A DNA stretch of 40,919 bases from Erwinia endophytica (GTDB lineage: Bacteria > Pseudomonadota > Gammaproteobacteria > Enterobacterales > Enterobacteriaceae): NCBI RefSeq assembly GCF_009295515.1, contig NZ_RQVV01000041.1:1-40919 (forward strand). The letters are read 5' to 3'. How positions within the stretch are numbered: position 1 is the stretch's first letter; the number at the start of each line of letters is the position of its first letter. A model generated the notes under the pieces. The model worked only from the letters and a program-made list of their open reading frames with translations. It was not told the origin of the DNA and ran no database searches. Below are positions 17,928-25,782 of the stretch, one piece after another. The position numbers were made by a program, and so were the translations under genes.

Positions 17928-19424
17928 ATGCAGGGCACCAGAATTCGTCTTTTGGTTGGCGGGATACTGCTGGCTACCGCCAGTGGCACAGTGCAGGCTG
18001 AAACACTCCAACCCGATCCTGCCTGGCAGCAGGGAAAACTGGATAATGGTTTTAGCTGGCAGGTTTTGACAACGCCACAGCGTCCCAGTGACCGCGTTGA
18101 AATTCGTTTAATGGTTAATACCGGTTCGCTGGTGGAAAATACCCAGCAGCGTGGATACAGTCGCTTACTGCCACGTTTAGCCCTGGTGCATAACGCGAAG
18201 CTTGATCCTGCCCAGCAGCGCTCGTTGTGGCAGCAAAGTCTTAATCCGAGCCATCCACAGCCTCCGGCGATTACCTCTTATGATTTCACCTTGTATTCCC
18301 TGAGCCTGCCGAATAACCGTCCGGAAGTGGTGAAAGAAGCGATGGCCTGGCTGGCCGCAACGGTCGGGAACATGACGATTAATGAGCAGACGGTCAACAC
18401 TGCTCTGCAAGTGGATGATCCTATTGCCACCTGGCCTGCTAATACGCAGGATGCCTGGTGGCGCTATCGACTGAAAGGCTCAACGCTGCAGGGACATGAT
18501 CCCGCCAAACCGTCCAGCGCACCAGTGGATCCCAACAAACTTGATGCTTTCTATAAGCAGTGGTACACACCGGATGCGATGACGTTGTTTGTGGTCGGCA
18601 ATGTTGATGGGCGTGGCCTTGTCGAGCAAATTAATAAAACTTTTTCTTCGTTAAAGGGTAAGCGTGATGTGCCATTACCGATCCCGACATTGTCGCCGTT
18701 GCCGCCGCAGCCCGTTAACCTGATCAATAACAGTGGTAATCAGGATCGCTTGTCGCTGATCTGGGACAGGCCATGGCAACCGATCCGTGATTCACAAGAT
18801 CTGCAGCGTTACTGGCAGAGTGATCTGGCGCGCGAAGCGCTGTTCTGGCATGTCCAGCGGGTACTGAGCGACAACAAGGTGCAAAAGGCACAAGTCGGTT
18901 TTGACTGCCGGGTGTTCTATCAGCGCGCGCAATGCGCCATCAATCTGGATACAGACAATAATATGCTGAGCAGCAATCTGAATCTGGTGGCGCATGAGAT
19001 GGCTAATATTCGTGACAATGGCCTGCCGCAAGAAGAATTTGATGCGCTGATGGCGCAGAAGACTGCGGAACTGAACAAGCTATTTACCACCTATGCACGT
19101 ATTAATACCGATGTGCTGATGAGCCAGCGCCTGCGCTCCCAGCAGAACGCCGTGGTGGATATCGCGCCGGAGCAATATCAGACGTTGCGTCAGAATTTCC
19201 TGTCGAGTCTGACGTTGCAGATGATGAACCAGGAGCTGCATCAGCAATTGTCGCAAAATCCGACTATGGTGTTGACACAGCCACAGGGCGAAGCGGAAAC
19301 CGACGTGAAGGCATTGGAGGCGATGTGGATAAAAATCATGCAACCTGAGTCTGAGTCCTCTGCCGCCGCAACAGTGGATCAAACCCGACCAGCCGTGTCA
19401 GATATTCCGGCGCAAAACCCGTAA
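17928..19424 (+). CDS. yhjJ: YhjJ, inactive M16-peptidase-like periplasmic protein
   Basis: A 498-residue exported protein with a signal peptide ending TVQA-E at about residue 24 and two M16 (insulinase) domains (about 35-250 and 255-470); FYKQWYTPDAMTLFVVGNVD is the classic M16 segment. The zinc motif HxxEH should fall at residues 79-83 but reads RLLPR, so the zinc-binding and catalytic residues are missing. E. coli YhjJ is a close relative with the same genomic place and is described only as a putative peptidase. The function is unknown; a structural or chaperone role is inference. It is convergent with kdgK. Confidence 0.9.
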   Translation: MQGTRIRLLVGGILLATASGTVQAETLQPDPAWQQGKLDNGFSWQVLTTPQRPSDRVEIRLMVNTGSLVENTQQRGYSRLLPRLALVHNAKLDPAQQRSLWQQSLNPSHPQPPAITSYDFTLYSLSLPNNRPEVVKEAMAWLAATVGNMTINEQTVNTALQVDDPIATWPANTQDAWWRYRLKGSTLQGHDPAKPSSAPVDPNKLDAFYKQWYTPDAMTLFVVGNVDGRGLVEQINKTFSSLKGKRDVPLPIPTLSPLPPQPVNLINNSGNQDRLSLIWDRPWQPIRDSQDLQRYWQSDLAREALFWHVQRVLSDNKVQKAQVGFDCRVFYQRAQCAINLDTDNNMLSSNLNLVAHEMANIRDNGLPQEEFDALMAQKTAELNKLFTTYARINTDVLMSQRLRSQQNAVVDIAPEQYQTLRQNFLSSLTLQMMNQELHQQLSQNPTMVLTQPQGEAETDVKALEAMWIKIMQPESESSAAATVDQTRPAVSDIPAQNP

Positions 19425-19476
19425 AATTTTTTGCGCCGCTCTCACTGATTTGGCGAGTAGGCGGCTGATAATGTCA

Positions 19477-19535
19477 CGAGGCGTGTGCCTCGATCATACC
19501 GTCACACCCTGAGCCGCCCGGTGGGTTGTGGCGGC
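19477..19535. terminator. Structured gap between convergent yhjJ and kdgK
   Basis: Two inverted repeats: CGAGGC-GTGT-GCCTCG (19477-19492, 6-bp stem) and GCCGCC-N11-GGCGGC (19513-19535). They sit between two converging genes and probably end both transcripts, although neither has a good T-run. Confidence 0.4.
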
Positions 19536-19568
19536 CCTGAACTCGACCACCGCCGCCATTGAACTATC

Positions 19569-20507
19569 TTATTCCGTTTTCGGCATGACCTTGTGCGGAA
19601 TAATCGCGCCGCGGTGCTGAATAACGGTACTGGCTATCAAATGACCGCGTCTGGCGGCCGCCTCTGCACTGCCGCCACTTAGCCGTACCGCCAGATAACC
19701 CGCGCTGAAAGAGTCCCCTGCGGCGGTGGTATCCACCACGCTGCTGGCCGGGAGTTGCACCGCCGGGACATTGATCGGCGGTTGTCCTGGCAGCGCGACC
19801 AGACAGGCGTCGGCACCGCGCTTAATGATCACTTCGCTCACGCCTGCTGCCTGCGTTCTGGCAATCACCTGTTCCTCGTCGGCTTCGCCCCACAGCAGGG
19901 ATTCGTCATCCAGCGTCAGGAAGGCAATATCCGTGTAACTCAACATCTGCTGGTACGCCGCCTGGGTGATTGCAACCGACGGCCACAGACGGGGACGGTA
20001 GTTGTTATCGAAAATAACCTTGCCGCCATTCCGCCGACAGGTTGCCAGCAGCGCCATCAGTTTTTCCCGGCTTTGTGGACTGAGTATCGCCAGACTGATG
20101 CCGCTCAGATAGAGGTAATCGTAGTGGGCCAGTCGCTGACAAATTTCGTCGGCCTTGTCGCTTTCCAGCCAGAAACGTGCGGCGGCATCGTTGCGCCAGT
20201 ACAGGAACGTCCTCTCACCCTGCGCATCGGTTTCAATCACGTATAAGCCCGGAAGTTTGTTTTCCATGCGCTGAATGAGTGACGTACCGACTTTTTCCTG
20301 CTGCCAGGCCTCGATCATTTCAGTACTGAAGCTGTCGGTACCCAATGCCGTCACATATTCCACATTTAACTGCTGCTCATCCACCTGGCGGGCGATATAC
20401 ACGGCCGTATTCAGGGTGTCACCACCAAACCCCTGGTGTAGTTCTTTGTTTTTCCTGGAGAGTTCAATCATGCATTCGCCGATAACGGCGATAGTCTTCC
20501 TGGTCAT
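19569..20507 (-). CDS. kdgK: 2-dehydro-3-deoxygluconokinase KdgK
   Basis: A PfkB/ribokinase-family kinase that phosphorylates 2-keto-3-deoxygluconate to KDPG, the step feeding pectin, hexuronate and alginate breakdown into the Entner-Doudoroff aldolase. 312 residues from the ATG at 20507 (MTRKTIAVIGECMIELS; E. coli 309). It has the PfkB signatures GFGGDTLNTAVYIARQ near residue 25 and DTTAAGDSFSAGYLA near 275 with the catalytic aspartate. The frame is open to an ATG at 20564, but that would begin only four bases from a KdgR-type box, and relatives start at the inner ATG. Gene is transcribed leftward, alone. Confidence 0.96.
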   Translation of the reverse strand: MTRKTIAVIGECMIELSRKNKELHQGFGGDTLNTAVYIARQVDEQQLNVEYVTALGTDSFSTEMIEAWQQEKVGTSLIQRMENKLPGLYVIETDAQGERTFLYWRNDAAARFWLESDKADEICQRLAHYDYLYLSGISLAILSPQSREKLMALLATCRRNGGKVIFDNNYRPRLWPSVAITQAAYQQMLSYTDIAFLTLDDESLLWGEADEEQVIARTQAAGVSEVIIKRGADACLVALPGQPPINVPAVQLPASSVVDTTAAGDSFSAGYLAVRLSGGSAEAAARRGHLIASTVIQHRGAIIPHKVMPKTE

Positions 20508-20567
20508 AGTCGTCAGCTCGCTATCAATTTGCTCCAGTCTCGCTGTGCCGGGCATTAGAGTCAATAT

Positions 20568-20586
20568 TTTAAAACAACGTTTTATT
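20568..20586 (-). promoter_or_regulatory. KdgR-type operator before kdgK
   Basis: On the minus strand this reads AATAAAACGTTGTTTTAAA, matching 16 of 19 positions of the published KdgR box AATRAAAYRNYGTTTCATT. It ends about 60 bp before the preferred kdgK start. KdgR, an IclR-family repressor released by KDG, controls kdgK in soft-rot bacteria. Confidence 0.7.
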
Positions 20587-20767
20587 TTATTTGTGAGGCA
20601 GTAATAAAGATCTCTCAGGATTCAGGTAAAGCCGCAATGGCTGGGTGATGACAAGAGGAGCCAACAGCGTTAATTCAATTCAGGTCAGCTGTTGCGCTTG
20701 ATCTGATATCATACCCTTTCCTCTGGTCTATCTTTACTGAAGGCTCGAGCGAGTACGGAGACAAAAT

Positions 20768-22828
20768 ATGCTGCGCACGAGAAAAATAATTAGCTGGATT
20801 GTCGGGGTTTTTTTGTTGCTGGTTGTCGTGGTGGCGCTGGGCATCTCGATGTTTGACTGGAATCGCCTGAAACCGACTATCAACCAGAAAGTTTCGATGG
20901 AGCTTAACCGCCCCTTTGCCATTCGGGGTGATTTAGGGGTCGGTTGGGTGCGTAACTACGATGAGCCGGGCTGGCGTAGCTGGATACCGTGGCCCCATGT
21001 CTACGCCGAAGACATTATGCTCGGCAATCCGCCTGAGATCCCAGAGGTGATGATGGTGCATCTGCAACGAGTGGATGCCTCCCTGTCTCCATTGGCATTA
21101 CTGAGAAAACAAATATTTATCCCGTGGATTAAACTGCAACGGCCTGACGCCAGATTCATTCAGACCGCCGCTCGCCAGAACAACTGGACTTTCCATTTGG
21201 CTGGCAGCGATAACTCAGCGGCGAATGCCTCGCCGTCATGGTCATTTCGTCTTGATAACATCCTGTTTGATCAGGGGAAAATTATTTATCGCGATGCCAT
21301 TAATCACGCTGATGTCCAGTTCACGGTTGATCCGCTGGGTAAACCGGTACCTTACGGACAAGTGGCAGGCCGTAAAGAGGATGTTGACACACAAGGCGCA
21401 TCTGACTTTATCTTTGGCTGGAAAGCCCGCGGCACATACAACAATGAGCCATTCAGCGGTGACGGTAAGATAGGTGGGATGCTTTCACTGCGGAGTAAAA
21501 CCAACCCATTCCCGCTCCAGGCTGATATCCATAACGGTTCCACGCGCGTACAAGTTGAAGGCAATCTACAGGATCCACTCAACCTGGGAGGGGTGGATAT
21601 CCGTCTGCGCTTTGCCGGTGATACGCTGGCCAATCTGTATGGTCTGACCGGCATTCTGCTGCCGGATACCCCGCCTTATGAAACCGATGGTCACCTGGTG
21701 GTTCGCTTCCGGGAACAGGATTCTCCGGTGTTTCGTTATGAAAACTTCAATGGCCATATTGGCGACAGCGATATCCATGGTTCGATGACCTATACTCAGG
21801 GTAAACCACGGTCAAAACTGGAGGGTTCTCTGGACTCCCGCCAGTTACGTATGGCGGATTTGGGGCCGTTAATCGGGGTGAACTCTGGTAAAGACAGCGC
21901 AAAAACTGAGAAAGCGAAAGCGGCAAGGGGCGATGCTGTCAGACAGCCCACAGGGCGTGTGCTGCCGCATGATCAGTTCGATAGCAAAAGCTGGAAGGTG
22001 ATGGATGCTGATGTAAAATTCAGCGGCAAGCGTATTGAGCACAGTAACGCACTGCCGCTCAGTGATCTTTATACACACCTGGTATTAAAAAACGGTGATC
22101 TGCTACTCGACCCACTGCGCTTTGGCGTGGCGGGCGGTCATCTGAACTCGACTATCCATATGGCGGGTGACTCATCACCAATGCGGGCGCGAGCCGATAT
22201 TCATGTGCGCAACCTGAAACTGAAACAATTGTTTCCTGGTGTCCAGGCGATGCGCAGCAGTATGGGGCAGATGAACGGCGATGCGACGCTGAGTGGCTCG
22301 GGGAACTCGGTCGCCTCGCTTCTGGCGACCAGCAATGGCAGCCTTAAACTGCTGATGAATGATGGGGTGATCAGCCGTAGTCTGATGGAGATAGTCGGGC
22401 TGAATGTGGGCAATTACGTGATGGGTAAGCTGTTTGGCGATGATACGGTGCGCATCAACTGTGCGGCGGCTGATCTGAAGGTGACCAATGGCCTTGCAGC
22501 CACTAAACTGTTTGTTTTTGATACGGAAAACGCCGTGATCAATATCAGCGGCACCACCAATTTTGCCAATGAGAAAATGGACCTGTTAGTCAACCCGCAA
22601 AGCAAAGGGATGCGTATCATTACTTTGCGTTCACCGTTGTATGTGCGTGGCACCTTCAAAAACCCGCAGACAGGGGTGAAAGCCGCTCCGTTGATTACGC
22701 GAGGCGCGGCAGCCGTTGCGTTGGGCCTGGTCGCGCCACCTGCTGCGTTACTGGCGCTGATCTCGCCAAGCGATCATCAGCAAAACCAGTGTACTAACGT
22801 GCTGCGGCAGATGAAGAGTAATAAGTAA
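20768..22828 (+). CDS. yhjG: AsmA-family protein YhjG
   Basis: A 686-residue AsmA-like protein (E. coli YhjG about 690). One N-terminal membrane anchor lies at about residues 8-29 and the rest is periplasmic beta-rich sequence ending with the AsmA C-terminal module (VEGNLQDPLNLGGVDIRLRFAG near 265; LKLLMNDGVISRSLMEIVGLNVGNYV near 535; MDLLVNPQSKGM near 605). AsmA-family proteins form repeating beta-groove bridges thought to carry phospholipid to the outer membrane; YhjG is one of six in E. coli. Gene order next to kdgK and yhjE matches E. coli. It is read alone and is convergent with yhjE. Confidence 0.92.
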   Translation: MLRTRKIISWIVGVFLLLVVVVALGISMFDWNRLKPTINQKVSMELNRPFAIRGDLGVGWVRNYDEPGWRSWIPWPHVYAEDIMLGNPPEIPEVMMVHLQRVDASLSPLALLRKQIFIPWIKLQRPDARFIQTAARQNNWTFHLAGSDNSAANASPSWSFRLDNILFDQGKIIYRDAINHADVQFTVDPLGKPVPYGQVAGRKEDVDTQGASDFIFGWKARGTYNNEPFSGDGKIGGMLSLRSKTNPFPLQADIHNGSTRVQVEGNLQDPLNLGGVDIRLRFAGDTLANLYGLTGILLPDTPPYETDGHLVVRFREQDSPVFRYENFNGHIGDSDIHGSMTYTQGKPRSKLEGSLDSRQLRMADLGPLIGVNSGKDSAKTEKAKAARGDAVRQPTGRVLPHDQFDSKSWKVMDADVKFSGKRIEHSNALPLSDLYTHLVLKNGDLLLDPLRFGVAGGHLNSTIHMAGDSSPMRARADIHVRNLKLKQLFPGVQAMRSSMGQMNGDATLSGSGNSVASLLATSNGSLKLLMNDGVISRSLMEIVGLNVGNYVMGKLFGDDTVRINCAAADLKVTNGLAATKLFVFDTENAVINISGTTNFANEKMDLLVNPQSKGMRIITLRSPLYVRGTFKNPQTGVKAAPLITRGAAAVALGLVAPPAALLALISPSDHQQNQCTNVLRQMKSNK

Positions 22829-22830
22829 CA

Positions 22831-22865
22831 TGGGCAGCCCAGCCAGGCCGGATTGCCCAGACAGA
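22831..22865 (+). terminator. Terminator-like hairpin between yhjG and yhjE
   Basis: The outer stem TGGGCA/TGCCCA (22831-22836 and 22854-22859) with an inner GCC/GGC pair is followed by GACAGATTTT. The gap between the converging genes is only 39 bp, so this is the likely shared 3' end. Confidence 0.45.
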
Positions 22866-22867
22866 TT

Positions 22868-24196
22868 TTAGTCGTACAGTGATTCGTGGCGGGTTTCTTT
22901 GCTGGCGATGAGCGCGAACAGCGTCAGGCAGGCCATCGCCGCCAGATAGAGCCCGACATAGAACAGGCCGTAATTGTGAGCCAGCCAGGTGGCGATATAC
23001 GGTGCCACTGAAGCGCCCAGGATCGACGACAGATTATAAGAGAATGAAGCGCCGGTATAACGCACGGCCGTCGGGAACAGTTCTGGCAGTAGCGCTCCCA
23101 TTGGGCCAAAGGTCAGCCCCATTATGCTCAGGCCACACAGCAGGAAAGCCATCACCAGCCACGGATTACCGGAACCAAGCATTGAAGGGAAGATCAGCGC
23201 GAAGGCGATAATGATCAGCGTAATGACGATCATAGTGTTGCGGCGGCCAAAGCGGTCAGCCAGCAGGCCAGCAATCGGCACCATGACACCGAACCCAATC
23301 ACCGCCATCATCAGCATCCACAGCATGGTATTACGCGGAAAACCCAAACCGTTAGGCGCCGGAGTGGTGCCCCAGGTCATCGAATAAACGGTCATGATAT
23401 AGAACAGCGTGTAGGTTGCCAGCATGATGAACGTGCCGAGCAGGGTGGTTTTCAGATGCTTAGACAGCAGGGTGCCAATCGGTACTTTGACTTGTTTCTG
23501 TTCTTTTTTTACCTTCGCGAAAACCGGCGACTCATTCAGCGAGACGCGCACATACAGACCAATCAGCACCAGTACGGCAGAGAGGATAAACGGTACGCGC
23601 CAGCCCCATAACATAAACTGCTGGTCAGTCAGTAACCAGGAGAGCAGCAGGAACGTACCGTTGGCGAAGAAAAAACCGATCGGCGCACCCAACTGTGGAA
23701 ATGAACCGTACAGCGCACGCTTTTTCGCCGGGGCGTTTTCTGTCGCCAGCAGAGCGGCACCGCCCCATTCACCGCCCAGCCCCAGTCCCTGACCAAAACG
23801 CGCCAGCGCCAGCAGCAGCGGAGCAAAGACGCCAATGGTTTCATAGCTGGGCAGCAGGCCAATCACCACGGTAGAAATCCCCATGGTGAGCAGTGATGCC
23901 ACCAGCGTCACTTTACGACCCGCACGATCGCCGAAGTGACCGAACAGAGCGGAGCCGATCGGACGGGCAATAAAGGCGATGGCGAACGTTGCCAGTGACT
24001 GTAGTGTCGCCACGGTGGCATCGCCCTGCGGGAAGAATATATGCGGGAACACAATCACTGCCGCTGTGGCGTAAATATAGAAATCGAAAAACTCAATAGC
24101 CGTACCGACCAGCGAAGCGACCAGTACTTTTCCGCGTGAATTTACCGGCGTGTCGTCATGATCCGTGGCGAGGGTAGGTGCGATGGAAGCGTGCAT
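22868..24196 (-). CDS. yhjE: MFS transporter YhjE (MHS family)
   Basis: A 442-residue 12-helix transporter, very close to E. coli YhjE (440) over its whole length. Family marks: VGTAIEFFDFYIYATAAVIVF in helix 1, GDRAGRKVTL in loop 2-3, RFGQGLGLGGEWGGAALLATENAP in helix 4, GWRVPFILSA and LLPELFPTAVRYTGASFSYN late. MHS proteins import small organic solutes with protons; the YhjE substrate is not established. Transcribed leftward, converging on yhjG. Its 5' side faces the RND pump operon across a 473-bp gap. Confidence 0.93.
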   Translation of the reverse strand: MHASIAPTLATDHDDTPVNSRGKVLVASLVGTAIEFFDFYIYATAAVIVFPHIFFPQGDATVATLQSLATFAIAFIARPIGSALFGHFGDRAGRKVTLVASLLTMGISTVVIGLLPSYETIGVFAPLLLALARFGQGLGLGGEWGGAALLATENAPAKKRALYGSFPQLGAPIGFFFANGTFLLLSWLLTDQQFMLWGWRVPFILSAVLVLIGLYVRVSLNESPVFAKVKKEQKQVKVPIGTLLSKHLKTTLLGTFIMLATYTLFYIMTVYSMTWGTTPAPNGLGFPRNTMLWMLMMAVIGFGVMVPIAGLLADRFGRRNTMIVITLIIIAFALIFPSMLGSGNPWLVMAFLLCGLSIMGLTFGPMGALLPELFPTAVRYTGASFSYNLSSILGASVAPYIATWLAHNYGLFYVGLYLAAMACLTLFALIASKETRHESLYD

Positions 24197-24669
24197 ATCT
24201 CTTTCTTATTTGTAAAACGTGAAAAAGAATCTTACGCATCGGGATAGACGCATTCAATGGCGAAAAGGCCGCGGTTGCTGGCTTTTTTAACGGAAAAGAG
24301 GATTCTGCGCGAGATATGAAAATTACCGGGGGATGGCAAGGAGAATTAACGATTTTGTGGCGAGATTCACTAAGAACAGGCCTATAAAAAAGATATGTTC
24401 AGCTATAAATGCTGCTTATTGGACAGATAGTGAAGTATAAACCAGATTTTAAACTGATTTTAGCACCAAAAAAACGAAATTTTTCGGACGGCATTCCTTG
24501 TTACAAGTGATTTCTGGACGTTAACTCGCGGAGCATCAATCAATGTTAAATAAAGGGTAATTAATCCCCTCTTTCTGTCTGTTTACTGATATAAAACACG
24601 CCATAAAGTTGCCTAATAAATACACTTTTGAATCATCCATTTTCCCAAACATCCAGAAGGTCTGACGAG
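24197..24669. other. Divergent promoter gap, yhjE / RND operon
   Basis: No gene is supported. The gap is AT-rich and must hold promoters for both directions. A terminator-like hairpin (GCC...GGC then six T, about 24263-24288, plus-strand sense) lies in the yhjE leader and would act only on transcripts antisense to yhjE. No clear operator was found, and no regulator gene adjoins the pump. Confidence 0.5.
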
Positions 24670-25770
24670 ATGCTATTAAAACTGCGAACCTTGAATGCCC
24701 TGTTGTTACCGATGCTACTGGTTCTTACCGCCCCGTCACCGGCTGCTAACCTCCCTGTGGTCTCTGTCACCACCCTGACGCATGAAAATGTCGCGCAACC
24801 GACCCGTTATCTGGGCCGGATTGAAGCCTTGCGGGCGGTAGATGTGGTGTCGCGCACCGAAGGCGTGGTGGCAAAACGAGGTTTCAAGGATGGTGAGACG
24901 GTAAAAGCGGGGCAAATGTTATTTGAAATTGAACCTGCTGAGCATCAGGCCGCATTGGCCAGGGCTGAAGCCCAGGTCAGTAACGCCAGAGCGCAGGCTA
25001 ATAATGCCCAGCAGCATCTCAACCGTTTACAGCGTTTGGGCGCGGGAACGGCGGTCAGTAAATCGGAACTGGATAGTGCCATTGCCAGTCGGGACATGGC
25101 ACGCGCGACCCTGAAAGAGACCGAAGCGCAGTTGAAAAGTCAGCGTCTGAATCTGGGCTACACACGCATTACCGCTCCTATCAGCGGCCGTGCAGGGCAC
25201 AGCGATGTGCATGAAGGCTCGCTGGTCAATCCAGCCCGGGGGGCGCTGGTTACGTTGAAACAAATTGACCCGGTCCGGGTGGTCATCGCGGTCAGCGAGC
25301 GGGATTACATTGCCGCCAGTCAGCAAGGGCTGGTGGGGAATGCAAAGAAAGCCAACCAGGCATTGACGCCAACATTACAACTGGCGAATGGTGAAGAGTA
25401 TCCGCAGACCGGCGAATTCGCTTCGGTGGATAACCGGATCGACAGCCAGACTGGCACGTTGGCCGTGAGCTTGCATTTTGCCAATCCACAGCATCTGTTA
25501 TTACCCGGCGGGGTGGTCAATGTCCTACTGAAACCGCAGGCGCAGGAAAAATTATTGTTACCGGTGGCGGCGTTACAACAGGATGCTCAGGGCTACTTTG
25601 TACTGAAAGTGGTTGATCAACGGGTGGAAAGTGTACGCATTAGCGTGGGAGCACAGACAGGTCAGCATTACGTGGTGACCTCCGGCCTGCAGGCGGGCGA
25701 CCAGGTGATTGTTGCCGGCATCCAGCGTGTTCGTCCTGGCATGCAGGTTACGCCCATTGAAGCACAATAA
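24670..25770 (+). CDS. RND efflux pump periplasmic adaptor subunit
   Basis: A 366-residue membrane-fusion protein of the AcrA/MexA family from the ATG at 24670 (AGAAGG upstream; a TTG at 24628 would lengthen the frame by 14 residues). It has a signal peptide ending about APSPAA-N with no lipobox cysteine, unlike AcrA. Domains in order: barrel and lipoyl half (GRIEALRAVDVVSRTEGVV, then FKDGETVKAGQMLFEIEP), alpha-hairpin rich in A and Q (about 90-155), second lipoyl half (LGYTRITAPISGRAG) and the C-terminal barrel/membrane-proximal part ending RVRPGMQVTPIEAQ. It links the pump to an outer-membrane channel such as TolC, which is not encoded here. 12 bp before the pump gene. Confidence 0.92.
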   Translation: MLLKLRTLNALLLPMLLVLTAPSPAANLPVVSVTTLTHENVAQPTRYLGRIEALRAVDVVSRTEGVVAKRGFKDGETVKAGQMLFEIEPAEHQAALARAEAQVSNARAQANNAQQHLNRLQRLGAGTAVSKSELDSAIASRDMARATLKETEAQLKSQRLNLGYTRITAPISGRAGHSDVHEGSLVNPARGALVTLKQIDPVRVVIAVSERDYIAASQQGLVGNAKKANQALTPTLQLANGEEYPQTGEFASVDNRIDSQTGTLAVSLHFANPQHLLLPGGVVNVLLKPQAQEKLLLPVAALQQDAQGYFVLKVVDQRVESVRISVGAQTGQHYVVTSGLQAGDQVIVAGIQRVRPGMQVTPIEAQ

Positions 25771-25782
25771 GGGGACTGGATT

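Noticed and set aside
20508-20564. Longer KdgK start
   Set aside because: It would place the KdgR-type box at the start codon, and relatives begin at the inner ATG.
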